Source: Puccinia triticina (lineage: Eukaryota; Basidiomycota; Pucciniomycetes; Pucciniales; Pucciniaceae). From it: DNA of 64,000 bases. The stretch spans positions 6,779,501-6,843,500 of the forward strand of contig NC_070568.1 of the NCBI RefSeq assembly GCF_026914185.1, given 5' to 3'. Shown here one piece after another: positions 1 to 10,524 of this stretch (position 1 is the stretch's first letter; the number at the start of each line of letters is the position of its first letter). The notes below the pieces were generated by a model. That model was not told the DNA's origin, did no database searches, and saw only the letters and a list, made by a program, of their open reading frames with translations. The position numbers were made by a program, and so were the translations under genes.

Positions 1-179
1 ATAAAGTGGCGCCCCAGCTTGCAAACGCGCCGCCAAATCGCCAGAATTTACTGGCCTTTTAGCTGGGCCTTGCACAGCTCAATGTACAGTAATGACTGGT
101 TAATCAAGCTGGTAAAGAGACTCCTCAATTACCTACATGTACTGGTTGTTGAGCTGGTCCTTTCACAGCCCAGTCACCT

Positions 180-540
180 GTAATCAAGTGAAGGATTCCG
201 GCACCCAATGGTGGGTATACACAAGTAATTGAGATAAGATGCTCTCCACTCAATGACCATAGAAACTGTCCACGCAGTGGAGGATTTCTCCACTTGATGG
301 GCTTTATACATGGTCATCAAGTGGAGGATTTCTCCACTCAATGGTCACTAGCAAAGATCATAGAATGGAGGATTTCTCCACTTGATGATCATCCAAACCA
401 GTCATCAAGTGGAGGGTTTCTCCACTTGATGGGCATCCAACCAAGTAATTAAGCAGAGGATGTCTCCACTTGATGGCGGGTACAAATTGGTTGGTGGAGA
501 ATCCCTTTTTGTGCAATGGCCACTGAGTGGAAATACCCAT
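180..540. repeat. Minisatellite of TGGAGGATTTCTCCACTTGATG-like units
   Basis: About ten degenerate copies of a 30-45 bp unit with the core GGAGGATTTCTCCACTTGATG, containing the small palindrome GGAG-ATTT-CTCC, alternate with CAAGTGGAGG. No coding frame is convincing here. It belongs to the same general class (short palindromic core plus CACTTGATG/CATCAAGTG) as the larger arrays near 22.9-23.6 kb and 35.2-36.4 kb. Left boundary not determined because the window starts here. Confidence 0.75.
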
Positions 541-654
541 TAGTTCAGTTTAACTTGCCAGACACAACAAGATTAGATACAGATAAGATCAGTATGAGTT
601 GATTATAAACATACAACCAACCCACAATTCAGTTACACATGAGGCAATGGAACA

Positions 655-1310
655 TATCTGCCAGAATTCTAGATAGAAATTACGGTCTGGCACTCTCTAG
701 AGAGTGCAACACATCCCCCCCTGGTGCTACCCCAGAGCCAAATGACACTTCTGGACCTCTGCTTTCATTTGGCGCTGGTCTCATCTCCTCAATCCCAACT
801 GTTTTTCTTGTACTAGTATTTCAAAAATAAAGAAAATTGAAGAAATGTAAACCAAGGATCTACAACGCTCATGGCTTGTGGATCTTGGATTCACAAACCC
901 ACAGATATCTGCAGATCTTGCACCTGTAGCCACCCAATTGTAACATTTTCTTGCAGATCTGATATTCACTCTTTCAGATTTGCAGAAAATCCAAGAATGG
1001 ATCTTCAGAGCAATGAAACATCCTACAGGATTCCTTTACCTTCAAAACAGATTCCTTCCATCAGTTTTTGAGTGTTTTACTAAAAAAGTTGGGTGAGGGT
1101 GCGCATCAGTACTGCCCTTAAATCTGTCTATTCAGTTTTCCTTGCACATATTTGGTTTATTTTTAAATAATTTTCTAGTGATTTTGGGACTGAATATCCT
1201 TCCTTTCCCTGCCAGCCTGCAGACATCCATAAGCCTCTCCTGCGGAGAGCCCTCCGGGCGGGGTCCCCCGGACCCTCCGTTCGAGAGGCTTAGTTAAGCT
1301 AGGTGGCAGC
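655..1310 (+). repeat. Dispersed ~650-bp repeat, copy 1 (inverted partner at 8405-9030)
   Basis: Reading the opposite strand of 8405-9030 reproduces this segment in the same order: the CTCTGCTTTCA-GGYGCTGGTCTCATCTCC block, the CTTGTGGAT-TTGGATTCACAA block, GGTGCACAGATATCTGCAGATC-like text, and the GC-rich hairpin that ends in GCTTAGTTAAGCT. It carries no coding frame. It may be a non-autonomous retroelement or the arm of a larger inverted-repeat element. A related fragment (CTCTGGCACTC-GGGAGTG) lies near 63.0 kb. Confidence 0.65.
1228..1300. repeat. GC-rich hairpin element (AAGCCTCTCC...GAGAGGCTTAGTTAAGCT)
   Basis: Nested complementary arms are visible: CCTCTCC/GGAGAG, and CCGGGCGGGG/CCCCCGG, closed by GAGAGGCTTAGTTAAGCT. 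The same arm words recur near 8429, 9811, 10127, 17470, 18034, 18117, 18315 and 59318. It has no coding potential. Confidence 0.7.
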
Positions 1311-1833
1311 CGGAGTCGGGTACCTGGAACTAGAAGGGTGTTGCCGAGGATGTATGTTTAAGCTCAATGGTGTGATTGTAATACCAAATGGCCGGCTACC
1401 TGTGGTGTATACCAAATGGCCGGCTACGTGTCAAATTGGCTAGCCAGCATAGACTTACTTATGTAGCTCATTTCACTTATTCGGAAGGTGATTCTTCGTT
1501 TGAGTGCATGCTAGTGAAGACTGCTGTAGGTTTAGGTTGCCCCATTGGATTCGGCAGGGAGAGAGAGCCTTACACACCCTTCACTTTATGTTGAGTGGGC
1601 ATTTCGGCGGGAACTTGGAAAAACTTCTGCGTCTTGATCAGATTTAATCAACCTGGCAGTATAAACCCTGGGCAAATTGCAAGATAAGAGGAGCAAGATA
1701 GCAGTAGCATTATCAATTCGGCAAATCGTTGCCCCAAACTAGAAGGTTTACTCCTGCAAATGGTTTTGAAGTTTTTTTTTTTTTTGATCAAATGCGAATT
1801 GAGGTCAACTTGCTAGGGCACTGTTGATTGTAC

Positions 1834-1940
1834 TGCTTGTAAAAACCCCGGGGAAGGAAGAAAAGGTACCACCCGACTACACGATCGTAGCGGGCATCAA
1901 CTCTCCCCCGGAGAGGTATACACCAGGCCATAACACTGCT
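1834..1940 (-). repeat. LTR-end-like repeat (TGTTATGGCCTGGTGTATACCTC...), copy 1
   Basis: On the minus strand this reads TGTTATGGCCTGGTGTATAC, then CTCTCCGGGGGAGAGTTGATGCC, and ends TTCCTTCCCCGGGGTTTTTACA. Two further copies lie on the plus strand at 18433-18535 and 18932-19031. The TG...CA ends fit an LTR fragment, but no retrotransposon body is attached. Bases 1301-1833 and 1941-2141 hold no other gene that I can support. Confidence 0.6.
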
Positions 1941-2141
1941 AATAGGGATAATCGGGTCCTTGAAGTCTCTTGTGGAACAGCGTTGGCTGATCTGGGCCGC
2001 GAACGAAATCTTGTGCGCGGCCGTGTAGTGTTGGGCAAGCCCGGGTGGGCCCGGGGAGGGATACCTCCCGATGAGCGTCGATCCGCTGGTAGAACATCAG
2101 CACACTAACAACACCCACCCAGAACCAACCAGAACAACACG

Positions 2142-4137
2142 ATGGCCCAACAACCTCCCAGCAGTGGATTCAAGCTCAAGCTCAAACTCACCGGACCACC
2201 ACCACAACAACAACAACAGCCGCACCAGCACACCCACCCAGCCCGCCAGCATCCGACTGCCCATCCTACTCGGAGATACCCGGAGGAGGACGAACAGGAG
2301 GACCAGCTGGCCTCATCAGATATGGTTGGCGCCGACGAAGACGACGACGAGGAGCAGGACGAGGCCGAGGAAGAGGAGAACGGGGCGTATGCGGACCAGG
2401 ACGGACTACCACACCAACAACAAGCTGCTCAAGCTCCTCAGCCGGTCATCATCAAGCGGCCAGCAAAGTCCAAAAACCCCCCGTCGAACAGCAACACCCA
2501 CATCACTGTACCCGCCCATAGCACCAATCCACCCGCCAAGAAACGCAAGACAAACTCCCAACCGACAGCCATCCGTGGCCACCATCTCACCACCGATCAG
2601 GACCACGGCGAGTCCGAGCTGAGCTCCTACACCTCCGACCAGGCTCACCAAGTGGCGCCCAGATCGAGAACGATCAAAATCACCAACCCGTCCATCAACC
2701 CGAAATCCAAGGCGAAAACCAATCTTGTGCCTCTCACCGATGCCGAACTACTCTCAGCCGCCGCCGGCCCGCAATACCCAGCCCAACAAGTTCCATCCCC
2801 CGGAGAAGCCGCCCCCCCTGCTGCTGCCACTGCCGGCCCTGGCAAGTCTTCGAAAGTGGGTGCACTCATGCCTGGCGCGAAGAAGAAGAAAGCGGCGGAG
2901 GGCTCCAAGAAGCGTGCTATCTCTGCCAATCCCTCTGCTGCCCTGGCCACGGCCCCAGCATCCAGCATAAACCCACCCCAGCCTGCGCTCATCTTGCGAT
3001 CTAATCAACCTGTGGCCCCTGCAGCGAAGGCGCCAGGCAAAGCTAAAACCAAGAAAGGGTTAGTAAGCCAGCCAAACATCCTCCCTGATCGGCACACTCT
3101 TTTTTGACATTCTTTCAATTTTCATCTCACAGCTCTAAGCTTAGCCAAGCGAAAACCCACGATCCATTCGAGCCCACCCCACTCCCATCAGGAGTAGCCA
3201 CGCCGATCAACCGGCCGCCGCCGGGCCCGAGGCCAGAACACGACTACACCCTCGGGCCCCCACCCCCGCCCCCGGTGCCTGCCCTCAAACTCTTCCCCGT
3301 CGGCCCCGCTCCACGAGCTCAGGGCCAGTTCTTGCCCGCCCAAGTGCTCGAAAAACGCACCCCGAGGGTCCGCTCTTGGAGGAAAATCAGAAGAGAGGTC
3401 GTCGGCGTCTCCGGTATCCCCTTCTGGATCTGGACTTATGCTGGCGGTCTGTTCTTGTCTCTGTTCTTGTATCCCCCCTGCTTGATCTGATTTCTTTGTG
3501 TGCTTCTTCCAGATGAGCACTCCGATTATGCCATTGCAAAGCAACATCAACTCACTCAAGTTGTGGCTACACCGAGCTTACATCTATCCAACCAAGAACC
3601 CCAATACTTTCCACCCACCCAACCATCCAGACCAGGTAAGCCCCAAAGGATACCAAATCTATTGCGATTTTTCTGGACTAACACTGCCGATGTGTGGGGG
3701 TTAGCATCAGTGGCATCCTCGCACGCCAAGCCCTCGCCGATCAGGAGCTCGAGCGGGCCATCGAGGGCCAAGTACATCGCCAACGAGCCCTCCTCTGGCA
3801 GCCTGGGGGGGCCGGTCTTACCGGCGAGTTTCAGACGGCCGCCGATGTCGATCGGGAGTCCGTTGAACGGCAAGGCTGGCGTCGACCATGTCAGTACGTA
3901 ACTGCCCCTAATGCCTCCCTCTCCTTGTTCTGCGCTTCCTCACTCATTCCTGGATTCGACCTTCTTCTTCCGATCACTCTCTAGGTCGCCCGTGGTAGTA
4001 CTGCTGGCAAACCTTCTTCGGCCAACTCAGGAGAGCGACAATCTTCTGCTAAGACGTCAAATCCAAGCCAACAATCACTGGCCAGCAACCCACATGGCCC
4101 ATTGATCCAACTCCCTCAACTAGCTGTACCCAAGTGA
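2142..4137 (+). CDS. Lys/Pro-rich nuclear protein, possibly an INO80 Ies4-like subunit
   Basis: Spliced gene starting at ATG 2142. Exon 1 (2142-3058) encodes a Gln/Pro-rich N-terminus with FKLKLKL, an acidic DEDDDEEQDEAEEEE block and basic KRPAKSK and KKKKAAEGSKKR runs, typical of a nuclear protein. The first intron is probably 3059-3132 (GTTAGT...CACAG, frame kept). Exon 2 holds the most conserved-looking block, RSWRKIRREVVGVSGIPFW followed by an aromatic WTYAGG. Later exons lie at about 3513-3635 and about 3705/3731-3897, and the last from 3985 to TGA at 4135-4137 (GTAACT donor at 3898). The exon 2 donor (3414 or 3447) and the exon 4 acceptor are ambiguous. The R-[KS]-W...SxTG-W pattern resembles fungal Ies4 chromatin-remodelling subunits. 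That resemblance is inference from memory of the family, not a search. The gene is real with good confidence; the name is not. Confidence 0.65.
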
Positions 4138-4530
4138 AACCCACCCTAATCTCCTGTTTTGACCCCTGTTTCTTCCTCTTATACTTCCTTCAATCCACTC
4201 TTTTTATTTCTTTGATTATCCTCCTCCGAGCTCATCCTCTCTCCCGTGTATGTACTGCAAAAAACAGTTTCTTACTATATCTCCACACCCTTTCTATCAA
4301 ATGCAAGTATAATAGAATTGAATAGCAATATTTTGTTTTGCCTCGAGCACACAGCTCAGAGGCTCAGCTTGTAAGATCATGTGGTGGATGTTGAGGACCA
4401 TTCCAGCAGCATCATGCGGGGTTACAGCAGCCTGCCAATCAACCGGCAACATGATTAAACTACAGCACCTCTATGCACCAGTGCTGAAATTCAATTACAA
4501 CCAAGCAATACACTCCGAAATCTGGCTAAT
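4138..4530. other. 3' flank of the 2142 gene, no further gene seen
   Basis: T-rich sequence follows the stop (CTTCCTTCAATCCACTC, TTTTTATTTC) and ends near an AAATGCAAGTATAATAGAATTG stretch. This is probably 3' UTR and intergenic DNA. No convincing frame, RNA or repeat was found. Confidence 0.5.
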
Positions 4531-4878
4531 GTGGAGGACTTCCTGTTGACTTCAAATAAATCTGGAATTCCAGATTTTCCAGGGGAATCTGGAATCTGGA
4601 ACTCGGAATTGCTTTGGGGAGCTTTGGGGACCAAGATTTCACTGCAAAATCTGAAATCTGTCGGCTCAGATCTGGAAGCCCAGATTTTCTCAGATTTCGC
4701 AGGGAAATCTAGGCAGATCTAGGATTTGGATTATTGAGCCCAGATTTCCCTGTGAAATCTGGAAAAATCTGGAAACCCCTTCCAGACCTAGATCTGTGCC
4801 AAATTTCACAGGGAAATCTAGGCTTTGGGACTCTGGGAACCTCCCAGATTGTGTGATTGCAACGGGAAAGTCCTCCAC
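4531..4878. mobile_element. MITE, GTGGAGGACTT(T)CC terminal inverted repeats
   Basis: The left end GTGGAGGACTTCC is answered by GGAAAGTCCTCCAC at the right end. The interior is a run of sub-palindromes built from CAGATTTCNCAGGGAAATCTGG. A shorter relative with the same ends (GGAGGACTTCCCGT...ACGGGAAGTCCTCC) lies at 29688-29826, where an ATT target duplication is intact. No target duplication is clear here. Confidence 0.75.
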
Positions 4879-5754
4879 TTTCTCAAGTTATTAACATGAA
4901 ATGGTTCTATTCACACAACACAATAAAGGACTACATACATAAATGTTTAGAGCATTCAAATTTGCTGGGTTAACTTGCCAATTTCTGGCAACTTGACCTC
5001 AAACCTTGGGTTTGAGTTCAGGCAAGGTCAGCTAAATTTAGCTTGCCTTAGACTGAAATCAAACTTAGGTTAACATACAGCCAATGGTGAAACAGATACA
5101 ATACAATACAGTATTTTCAGATACTGGTGTATTGTATCTGTTAAAAATACAAAATTGTAAATAGAAATGCATTTATGGTGTTCAAAGTTGGTTTGCATAA
5201 TTTTATGCATGCATGAATCATAAAATCATAAAAATGTTTTGGTGAGGAAATTTGGTATTACATAATCAGACAGTTATATCCCCTGCAAAAAAGATTATGA
5301 TTTTATGATTTATGAATGCACAAGGCCCCAATTATAAACAAAATTTCAATTTTTATTTTGAAACAATTCAAAAAGAAATTTGAAACAAAAATGAAATCAA
5401 AATGAAAGATTTTTGATTTCAAAAATATCTTGGGAAAGCTTCAAACAACAGGGTGCACATATAAGGGCCTGTGCCATAGCCCGTGGATTCCAAGGATCTT
5501 GTCCGGGATTTGGGTCTTTCTGTGAAATCCTCAGAACCCAAAATCCCATGTACCATAGCACCTTTTTGACACCCTCAGGAACCGGGGATAACAGCCCATT
5601 TTCCTCGTTTTGGGAAAAATAGGTCCAACCTATTTTTTTGCCTTGGATTTGTGCACCATTCAGCCCCCTGGCACGCACATCATTCTACGTGTCACCCACA
5701 AATCACGTCTTTGTATCATCTCGACTCATCCCAAGCCTACCAGTATGATGCAAC

Positions 5755-6547
5755 TCAATACAAGTCTCTTTGCAGTGTCTACAGCCCCAGCTGATCAGCC
5801 GAGAAAAGAAACAGACAATTCACCAAGAAGACAACCTGTTGCAACTCCCAACCCACTGCCAAATAAACAACCAATTGAAATCAAGACCCCAAGGCCTAAG
5901 CCAAAGAAGGTTGTTCCGCCGGCCAAAAAAAAGACATCAATGTCAGGATCTGATGAAGAGGTAGCAGATTGATCTTGCGCGGATGAGGCTGGAAAGGCCA
6001 AAAAGACTCCCAAGCCAAAGCCAAATAGTATTTCTGCAGCAAAGGCATTGGCCAAGAAAAAGAAGGTCAAGTCCGATTCTGACCAAGAAATATCTGATCT
6101 CAATGACTTGGAATCCAAGTCATTTAGATCAGATATTTGTCATCCAAGTTGGATGACAACGGGAAATCCAACAAAAGAAATGCCGCAAAACCAAAGCCAA
6201 AGAAGAAGAAGGCCAAGTCAGATTTGGACAAAGGAATATCCAATCAAGATAGCTCGGAGGATGATGGAAAAGGTGGAAAGAACGGCAACCATAACTGGAC
6301 TAACAAACAGAAATCAGTACTCCTCTCTTTGATCCTCAACCAGATTGCTCTGTGGTGTAAGAATACAAGCCTAGGGGAGCAGTACTCTGCTCACAAAGTG
6401 AGGAGAGTGCCCCGAACCGCAACAGCTGCAGAAATTGGTAAGCCTAGCAAACCTCTTTCCGCAGCCCCAGCTAACTGCAAGGCTGAGATAAATGAGTGCA
6501 TCAATTTGATGAAAGCAGGACCAGCCGCCGGGGATATTACGATATGA
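5755..6547 (+). pseudogene. Lys-rich transposon-associated protein remnant
   Basis: Open segments in more than one frame encode PKPKKVVPPAKKK, SGSDEE, KAKKTPKPKPN, AKKKKVKSDSDQEISD and then NHNWTNKQKSVLLSLILNQIALW. The last phrase looks like the start of a Myb/SANT-type helix, as in accessory proteins of PIF/Harbinger elements. The in-frame stop near 5970 and the frame change near 6110-6140 (a duplicated SDISDLND-like stretch) break it. The function is not established; its position inside TIR-bounded DNA argues for a transposon origin. Confidence 0.45.
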
Positions 6548-6585
6548 AAAAACCCAGAATATCTATCAAATTGTATCAATCCAGT

Positions 6586-6982
6586 TCAGGGTGTAAATGG
6601 GTTGGGCTGTCCCAAAACCGACCCAAGACCCGTTGGGTTTTGGGTTGGGTTCAGGCACATTCTTAAAGAAAATGACATGACCCAAACCCGACCCAACCCA
6701 ACTTGTAAATTTGTTGGGTTGGGTTTGGGCAGCCTATTTCCTAAATTGGGTCAGCCTGCGACCCGACTATGAAACCTCCAACAGTCAAGTTGGGGGCTTT
6801 TGGCGCCTAAGAGGTTGGGTCAACCCAAGACCCAAACCAACCCAACCCAAAATAGTATGACATCGGGTTGGGTTCGGGCAGCATATTTTAAAATCTGCCC
6901 CGACCCGACCCAACCCGCGCTAAATGTTGGGTTGTGTTTGGGCGCTGTTTTTTGACCCGAACCCAACCCGTTTACACCCTGA
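6586..6982. mobile_element. hAT-type MITE with internal GGGTTGGGT repeats
   Basis: Termini TCAGGGTGTAAA and TTTACACCCTGA are exact inverted repeats. Flanking 8-bp sequences AATCCAGT (6578-6585) and GATCCAGT (6983-6990) match at seven of eight bases, as expected for a hAT target duplication. The interior is made of GGGTTGGGTTT- and AACCCAACCC-like runs on both strands, interrupted by a 100-bp spacer. It has no coding capacity, so it must have been moved in trans. Confidence 0.85.
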
Positions 6983-7513
6983 GATCCAGTGTTGTTGTCA
7001 GTGATTGTGATCCAATCGTGGAATGTTGAGGCAATCTGGTATATTGGCACTGCAGCAGTACTTTTTTTCATGTGCCAGCCAACCCCCGCCCGGCAAACTC
7101 TGCTGACCCAATAAAGCCATTAAATGGGGGGGTCTGAGGCACCAGCGGCCTGGCAACGATACAGGCATGCTGCCTGTTCAAAATCTTGATTCCTTGATAT
7201 TTGGCTTTCTGAAATCTCAAACACCCCCCCCCCGTGTGTTTTTGAAGAGTTTTGAGATTATTTTGAAATGAAAAGAAGTCAAAACAAAATTGGTTTTGAT
7301 TTCAAAACAATTTCAAAATAATCTCAAAATAATCTCAAAATTGTGTTTATAATTGGGGCCTAAAACTATTCAAACCAACTGTATCTGCCTGAAGATACAA
7401 TACCATAGTATTGTATCAACAAAGTATTAAAACTTGATTTTCTTTTTTTTTGGCCACTGTTGACTGTATACAAAAAAAACTATCAAAAAAAGTAAAAATA
7501 CAGTATGTTGTAT

Positions 7514-7729
7514 CACCAGGAAAAATAAACTGTCACTAGACTACAGGTGACATCAGCCTAAGTCCACTGAGCTACCCACCAGTTGTACAGTTGGCTGCAT
7601 GGACATCCCCCTGTAGGAAACCAAGGGGCCATTGTAGCCTAGTTGTGGTAGCACCAGAGCTGGAAAAAAGTGACAGCCATTGTTGCTTGATGTCACCTGA
7701 TGTCTAGTGACAATTGATTTTTTCTGGTG
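7514..7729. mobile_element. MITE with CACCAGGAAAAA ends and TAT duplication
   Basis: About 40 bp at each end are inverted copies (CACCAGGAAAAATAAACTGTCACTAG and CTAGTGACAATTGATTTTTTCTGGTG). The insertion is flanked by TAT on both sides. The same TIR type bounds the larger element at 23770-24631. CAC ends plus 3-bp duplications suggest a CACTA (EnSpm)-like mover, which is an inference. Confidence 0.85.
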
Positions 7730-7849
7730 TATTGGGCTGTATTTGCAACAAGATACCAAAGTTTGAATACATTTGTATAGTATTGGTCTTTGAATATGAT
7801 ACATTGATACCAATAAATAGCATTGGGTCAGTGCAAAACAGATACAGAT

Positions 7850-8404
7850 ACATGTATTGTCTTTTTCAAAAACCTTGGACACTTTTTTTGTTTTTTGTTT
7901 TGGTAGATCCTTGCAGATCCCATATTTTTCTTATATACCTATTGACAGGTGTCAGATGCGGCCCAAGGCTAAATCTCACCCCAGAGCCATCATCCTCCAG
8001 AAGAAATTCAAGGAGTTGACTTCAGTAAAAAGAGAGTTCATATTTGGAACCAGCACCAAAAGAATACCCCTCCTGCCCCTCCTCATGGTGCTGTACTACA
8101 GCTGCCCTCAGCCTGAACGGAGGGGCCAACGGAGCCCGGGATTGTTACACCAGCTGCAAGGACAAGAGAGATGTGGGATGATTGAGCCAAATTTAATCTT
8201 GAATCTGAAAATAAACCCATACCATGAAAAAAAAGTGTCCAAGGTTTTTGAAAAAGACAATATGTATTTTTTTCACCGTTGGTACAGCCCAAGGCTAAAT
8301 TTAAACCCAGAGCCAGCCAGAGCCATCATCCTTGAGAAGATGGTCTTGGAGTAGATTTTGGGAGAAACCAAGGTCATCTTTGGAACCGGAGCTGCTCATT
8401 GACA
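7850..8404. repeat. Dispersed repeat with internal duplication and inverted A-rich arms
   Basis: CCCAAGGCTAAATCTCACCCCAGAGCCATCATCC at about 7970 recurs in looser form near 8287. A 40-bp arm (GTCTTTTTCAAAAACCTTGGACAC at 7858) pairs with its inverse near 8230-8262. The block CAGCCTGAACGGAGGGGCCAAC...CTGCAAGG(G)ACAA at 8109 recurs at about 9918, linked in both places to AATAAACCC. No protein frame is convincing. Confidence 0.55.
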
Positions 8405-9030
8405 CTCCCAACCATGGCGCATCTAGCTTAACTAAGTCTCTCAAACATAGGGTCCGGGGGACCCCGCCTGGAGGGCTCTCCATAGGAGAGGCTTATGAAT
8501 AATTTCTGCAGGCTGGCAGACAAAGGAAGGATTTTCAATCCTAAAAACACAAAAAAAATTCACCAAAATATGTGCAAGAAAAACTGAATAGACAGTTTTC
8601 TTGGCAGTACTGATGGGCACCCTCCCCCAAGATTTTGAGGCATAGACTCCAAAACTGATTGAAGGAATCTGTTTTGGAGGTCAAAGGAATCCTGGAGGAT
8701 ATTTGGTATTCCATTGCACTGAAGATCCAATTTTGGATTTTCTGATAATATGCACAATTGAATATCCTATCTGAAACAATTGGGTGGCTACAGGTGTAGG
8801 ATCTGCAGATATCTGCAGGCTTGTGAATCCAATATCCACAAGGCATGATGGTTGTAATTCCTTGCAGGTTTAAATTTCTTTGTTTTTATTTCTAATTTTA
8901 AAAAATTAGTATAGCAAAAATGATAAGGATTGGGGAGATGAGACCAGCACCATTTGAAAGCTGAGATTGAGAAGTTTAATTGGGCTTTGGGGCAGGTCCA
9001 CAGGAGCTGAGGGGGAGGCTGGGTGATGCT
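8405..9030 (-). repeat. Dispersed ~650-bp repeat, copy 2 (inverted partner of 655-1310)
   Basis: It is collinear with 655-1310 on the other strand, from CTAGCTTAACTAAGTCTCTC and the GGTCCGGGGGACCCCGCC hairpin to the GATGAGACCAGCACCATTTGAAAGC block. The copies have diverged by many substitutions. The two lie about 7 kb apart, so they are either two independent insertions or the arms of one large fold-back element. Confidence 0.6.
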
Positions 9031-9033
9031 AAG

Positions 9034-9748
9034 TAGAGATGGACGCTTCGCATCCGATTTTAGCCATTTCCTGGGATCCGCATCCAACAGCGGGTACCCG
9101 CGCGCCTGGGCAGATACCCGCCCCTCAAAACGTGCTTGCCGGTTGACTGCTGCATATGTCAGTCAACCGGGAGGCACTTCTCCTGGCCGACTGCTCCATA
9201 TGGCTGTTAACCGGAAGGGACTTCTCTTGGTCGACTGCTGCATAATGCTGTTGTCCAGGAGGGACGCCTCCCAGTCGACTGCTCGATATGGTTGTTGACC
9301 GGGAGGGACTCCTCCCGGTCAACTGCTTGATATGGGGAGGGACTCCTCCCGGTCAACTGCTCAATATGACTGTTGACCGGGAGGGATTCCTCCCGGTTGA
9401 CTGGTGTGTATAGTTGTCCCTCCCGGTCAACTGGTATGTCTAGTTCTCAACCGGGAGGGATTTCTCCCAGTTGACTGCTTGATATGCTTGTTGACTGGGA
9501 AGGACTCATCCCGGTCGACTATTGTATGTTGATGTCAACCGGGAGGGACTCCCCCCAATGGACAGCAACATAGAACGGCTTTATGGCTGCCAACCGCCGC
9601 AGCTCCCATACCCTAGGGAGAGCGGATACCCGCCAGAATACACGGGGACCCGCTGGATTCTGCCAGAATTTCAGACATCCGCATCCGCTGGCGGGTACCC
9701 GCCAGCGGATAGCGGATACCCACAACAGGCTCCGCGCGCCCATCTCTA
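9034..9748. mobile_element. hAT-type non-autonomous element carrying a minisatellite
   Basis: Ends are TAGAGATGGACGC and GCGCCCATCTCTA. The flanks ATGCTAAG (9026-9033) and ATGCTATT (9749-9756) share six of eight bases, compatible with a worn 8-bp duplication. Subterminal GCGGGTACCCGC and GGATACCCGC palindromes enclose a roughly 430-bp minisatellite. No transposase is encoded. Confidence 0.75.
9130..9560. repeat. ~50-bp minisatellite with CCGGGAGGGATTCCTCCCGG palindrome
   Basis: Eight or nine units read approximately: GTTGACCGGGAGGGACTCCTCCCGGTCAACTGCTNNATATG. Each unit contains a perfect or near-perfect hairpin (GACCGGGAGG/CCTCCCGGTC). The array forms the interior of the 9034-9748 element. 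A sister array with GGGAGGGATCCCTCCC cores is at 22140-22640. Confidence 0.85.
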
Positions 9749-9810
9749 ATGCTATTTTTCCTCCAGCCATTGGTGATTTCTTTCTCAGCAAAAATTTTGA
9801 CTTTGTGCAC

Positions 9811-10240
9811 AAGTCCCTCCCTGCGGGAGGGCCGCTTCGCGGCCAGCCACAGCAAACCTCCCACCAGGGGGGACTTGTGTCAAGTTAGATGGCGCATGGT
9901 GATAGACCGCTACCCTCTGCCCGAACGGAGGGGCCAACCAAGCACCAGACCGTTTACACAGCCTGCAAGGGACAAAAGCGCTGTGTGATTCTCCAGCCAG
10001 ATGTTAATCTAGAAATCAAAAATAAACCCCCAAAACCAAAACAAAAAAAATTGCAAAGGTCCAACCTTCTTGGAAAAGACAATAGTTTGACCAGAGCTCA
10101 CCAAGGACGCGGAGGCATCATCCTCTAGCTTCACTAAGTCCCTCTTTGGAGGGGGGGGGGGGGGGGGCCAGGACGGTGTCCCCCTTCTGATTGTTAGCAT
10201 CTCCTGACGGAGACGGCACATAGTGCGCAAGGCCATGTCA
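9811..10240. repeat. Hairpin-bearing repeat block plus poly-G tract
   Basis: ACAAGTCCCTCCC at 9811 pairs with GGGGGGACTTGT near 9878 and encloses GGCCGCTTCGCGGCC, a strong inner hairpin. The segment 9900-10085 repeats the CCGAACGGAGGGGCCAAC...AATAAACCC block of 8101-8230. AAGTCCCTC at 10137 leads into about 20 consecutive G. The stretch 10241-10524 is the 3' flank of the P450 gene, with nothing else recognised. Confidence 0.6.
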
Positions 10241-10524
10241 ACACCATAATTAGCTTTTTCGCATATATTTAGATAAAGATCTTCTTTATAATGAAATGTT
10301 GCTTTATTGTAGTTGATGGGATGAAGTGAAGTGCCAGATAGATCACAAACAACATTTAAAAGAACTTCATATGGTTAACAGATACGATTAAGATGCATCC
10401 GAGTTATCTATATACCACGCAGAAACCAACTCATCAAGAATCAGGGAGGTCGAAGAGGTCTGCTGTCCTTGTTGTGTTTCTCTCGGCTCTGTCCTGATCA
10501 TGATTTCGACTTTTCTCATTCTCG

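Larger units (their letters stand above)
5324..7360. mobile_element. Putative 2-kb element bounded by GGCCCCAATTATAAAC ends
   Basis: GGCCCCAATTATAAACAAAATTT at 5324 matches the inverse of AAAATTGTGTTTATAATTGGGGCC ending at 7360. Each side continues into AT-rich, semi-palindromic subterminal DNA (TTTTGATTTCAAAA words). The interior holds a broken coding region (5755-6547) and a nested hAT-type MITE (6586-6982). The two ends could alternatively belong to two separate half-decayed MITEs. No target duplication is evident. Confidence 0.45.

Noticed and set aside
2071..2622. Second long frame overlapping the 2142 gene
   Set aside because: It is a +1 shadow of the GC-rich first exon: Thr/Arg/Pro-rich without structure, and has no matching downstream exons.
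6590..6980. GGGTTGGGT runs as an internal telomere
   Set aside because: The runs occur on both strands inside an exact TIR with an 8-bp duplication and do not follow the TTAGGG pattern.
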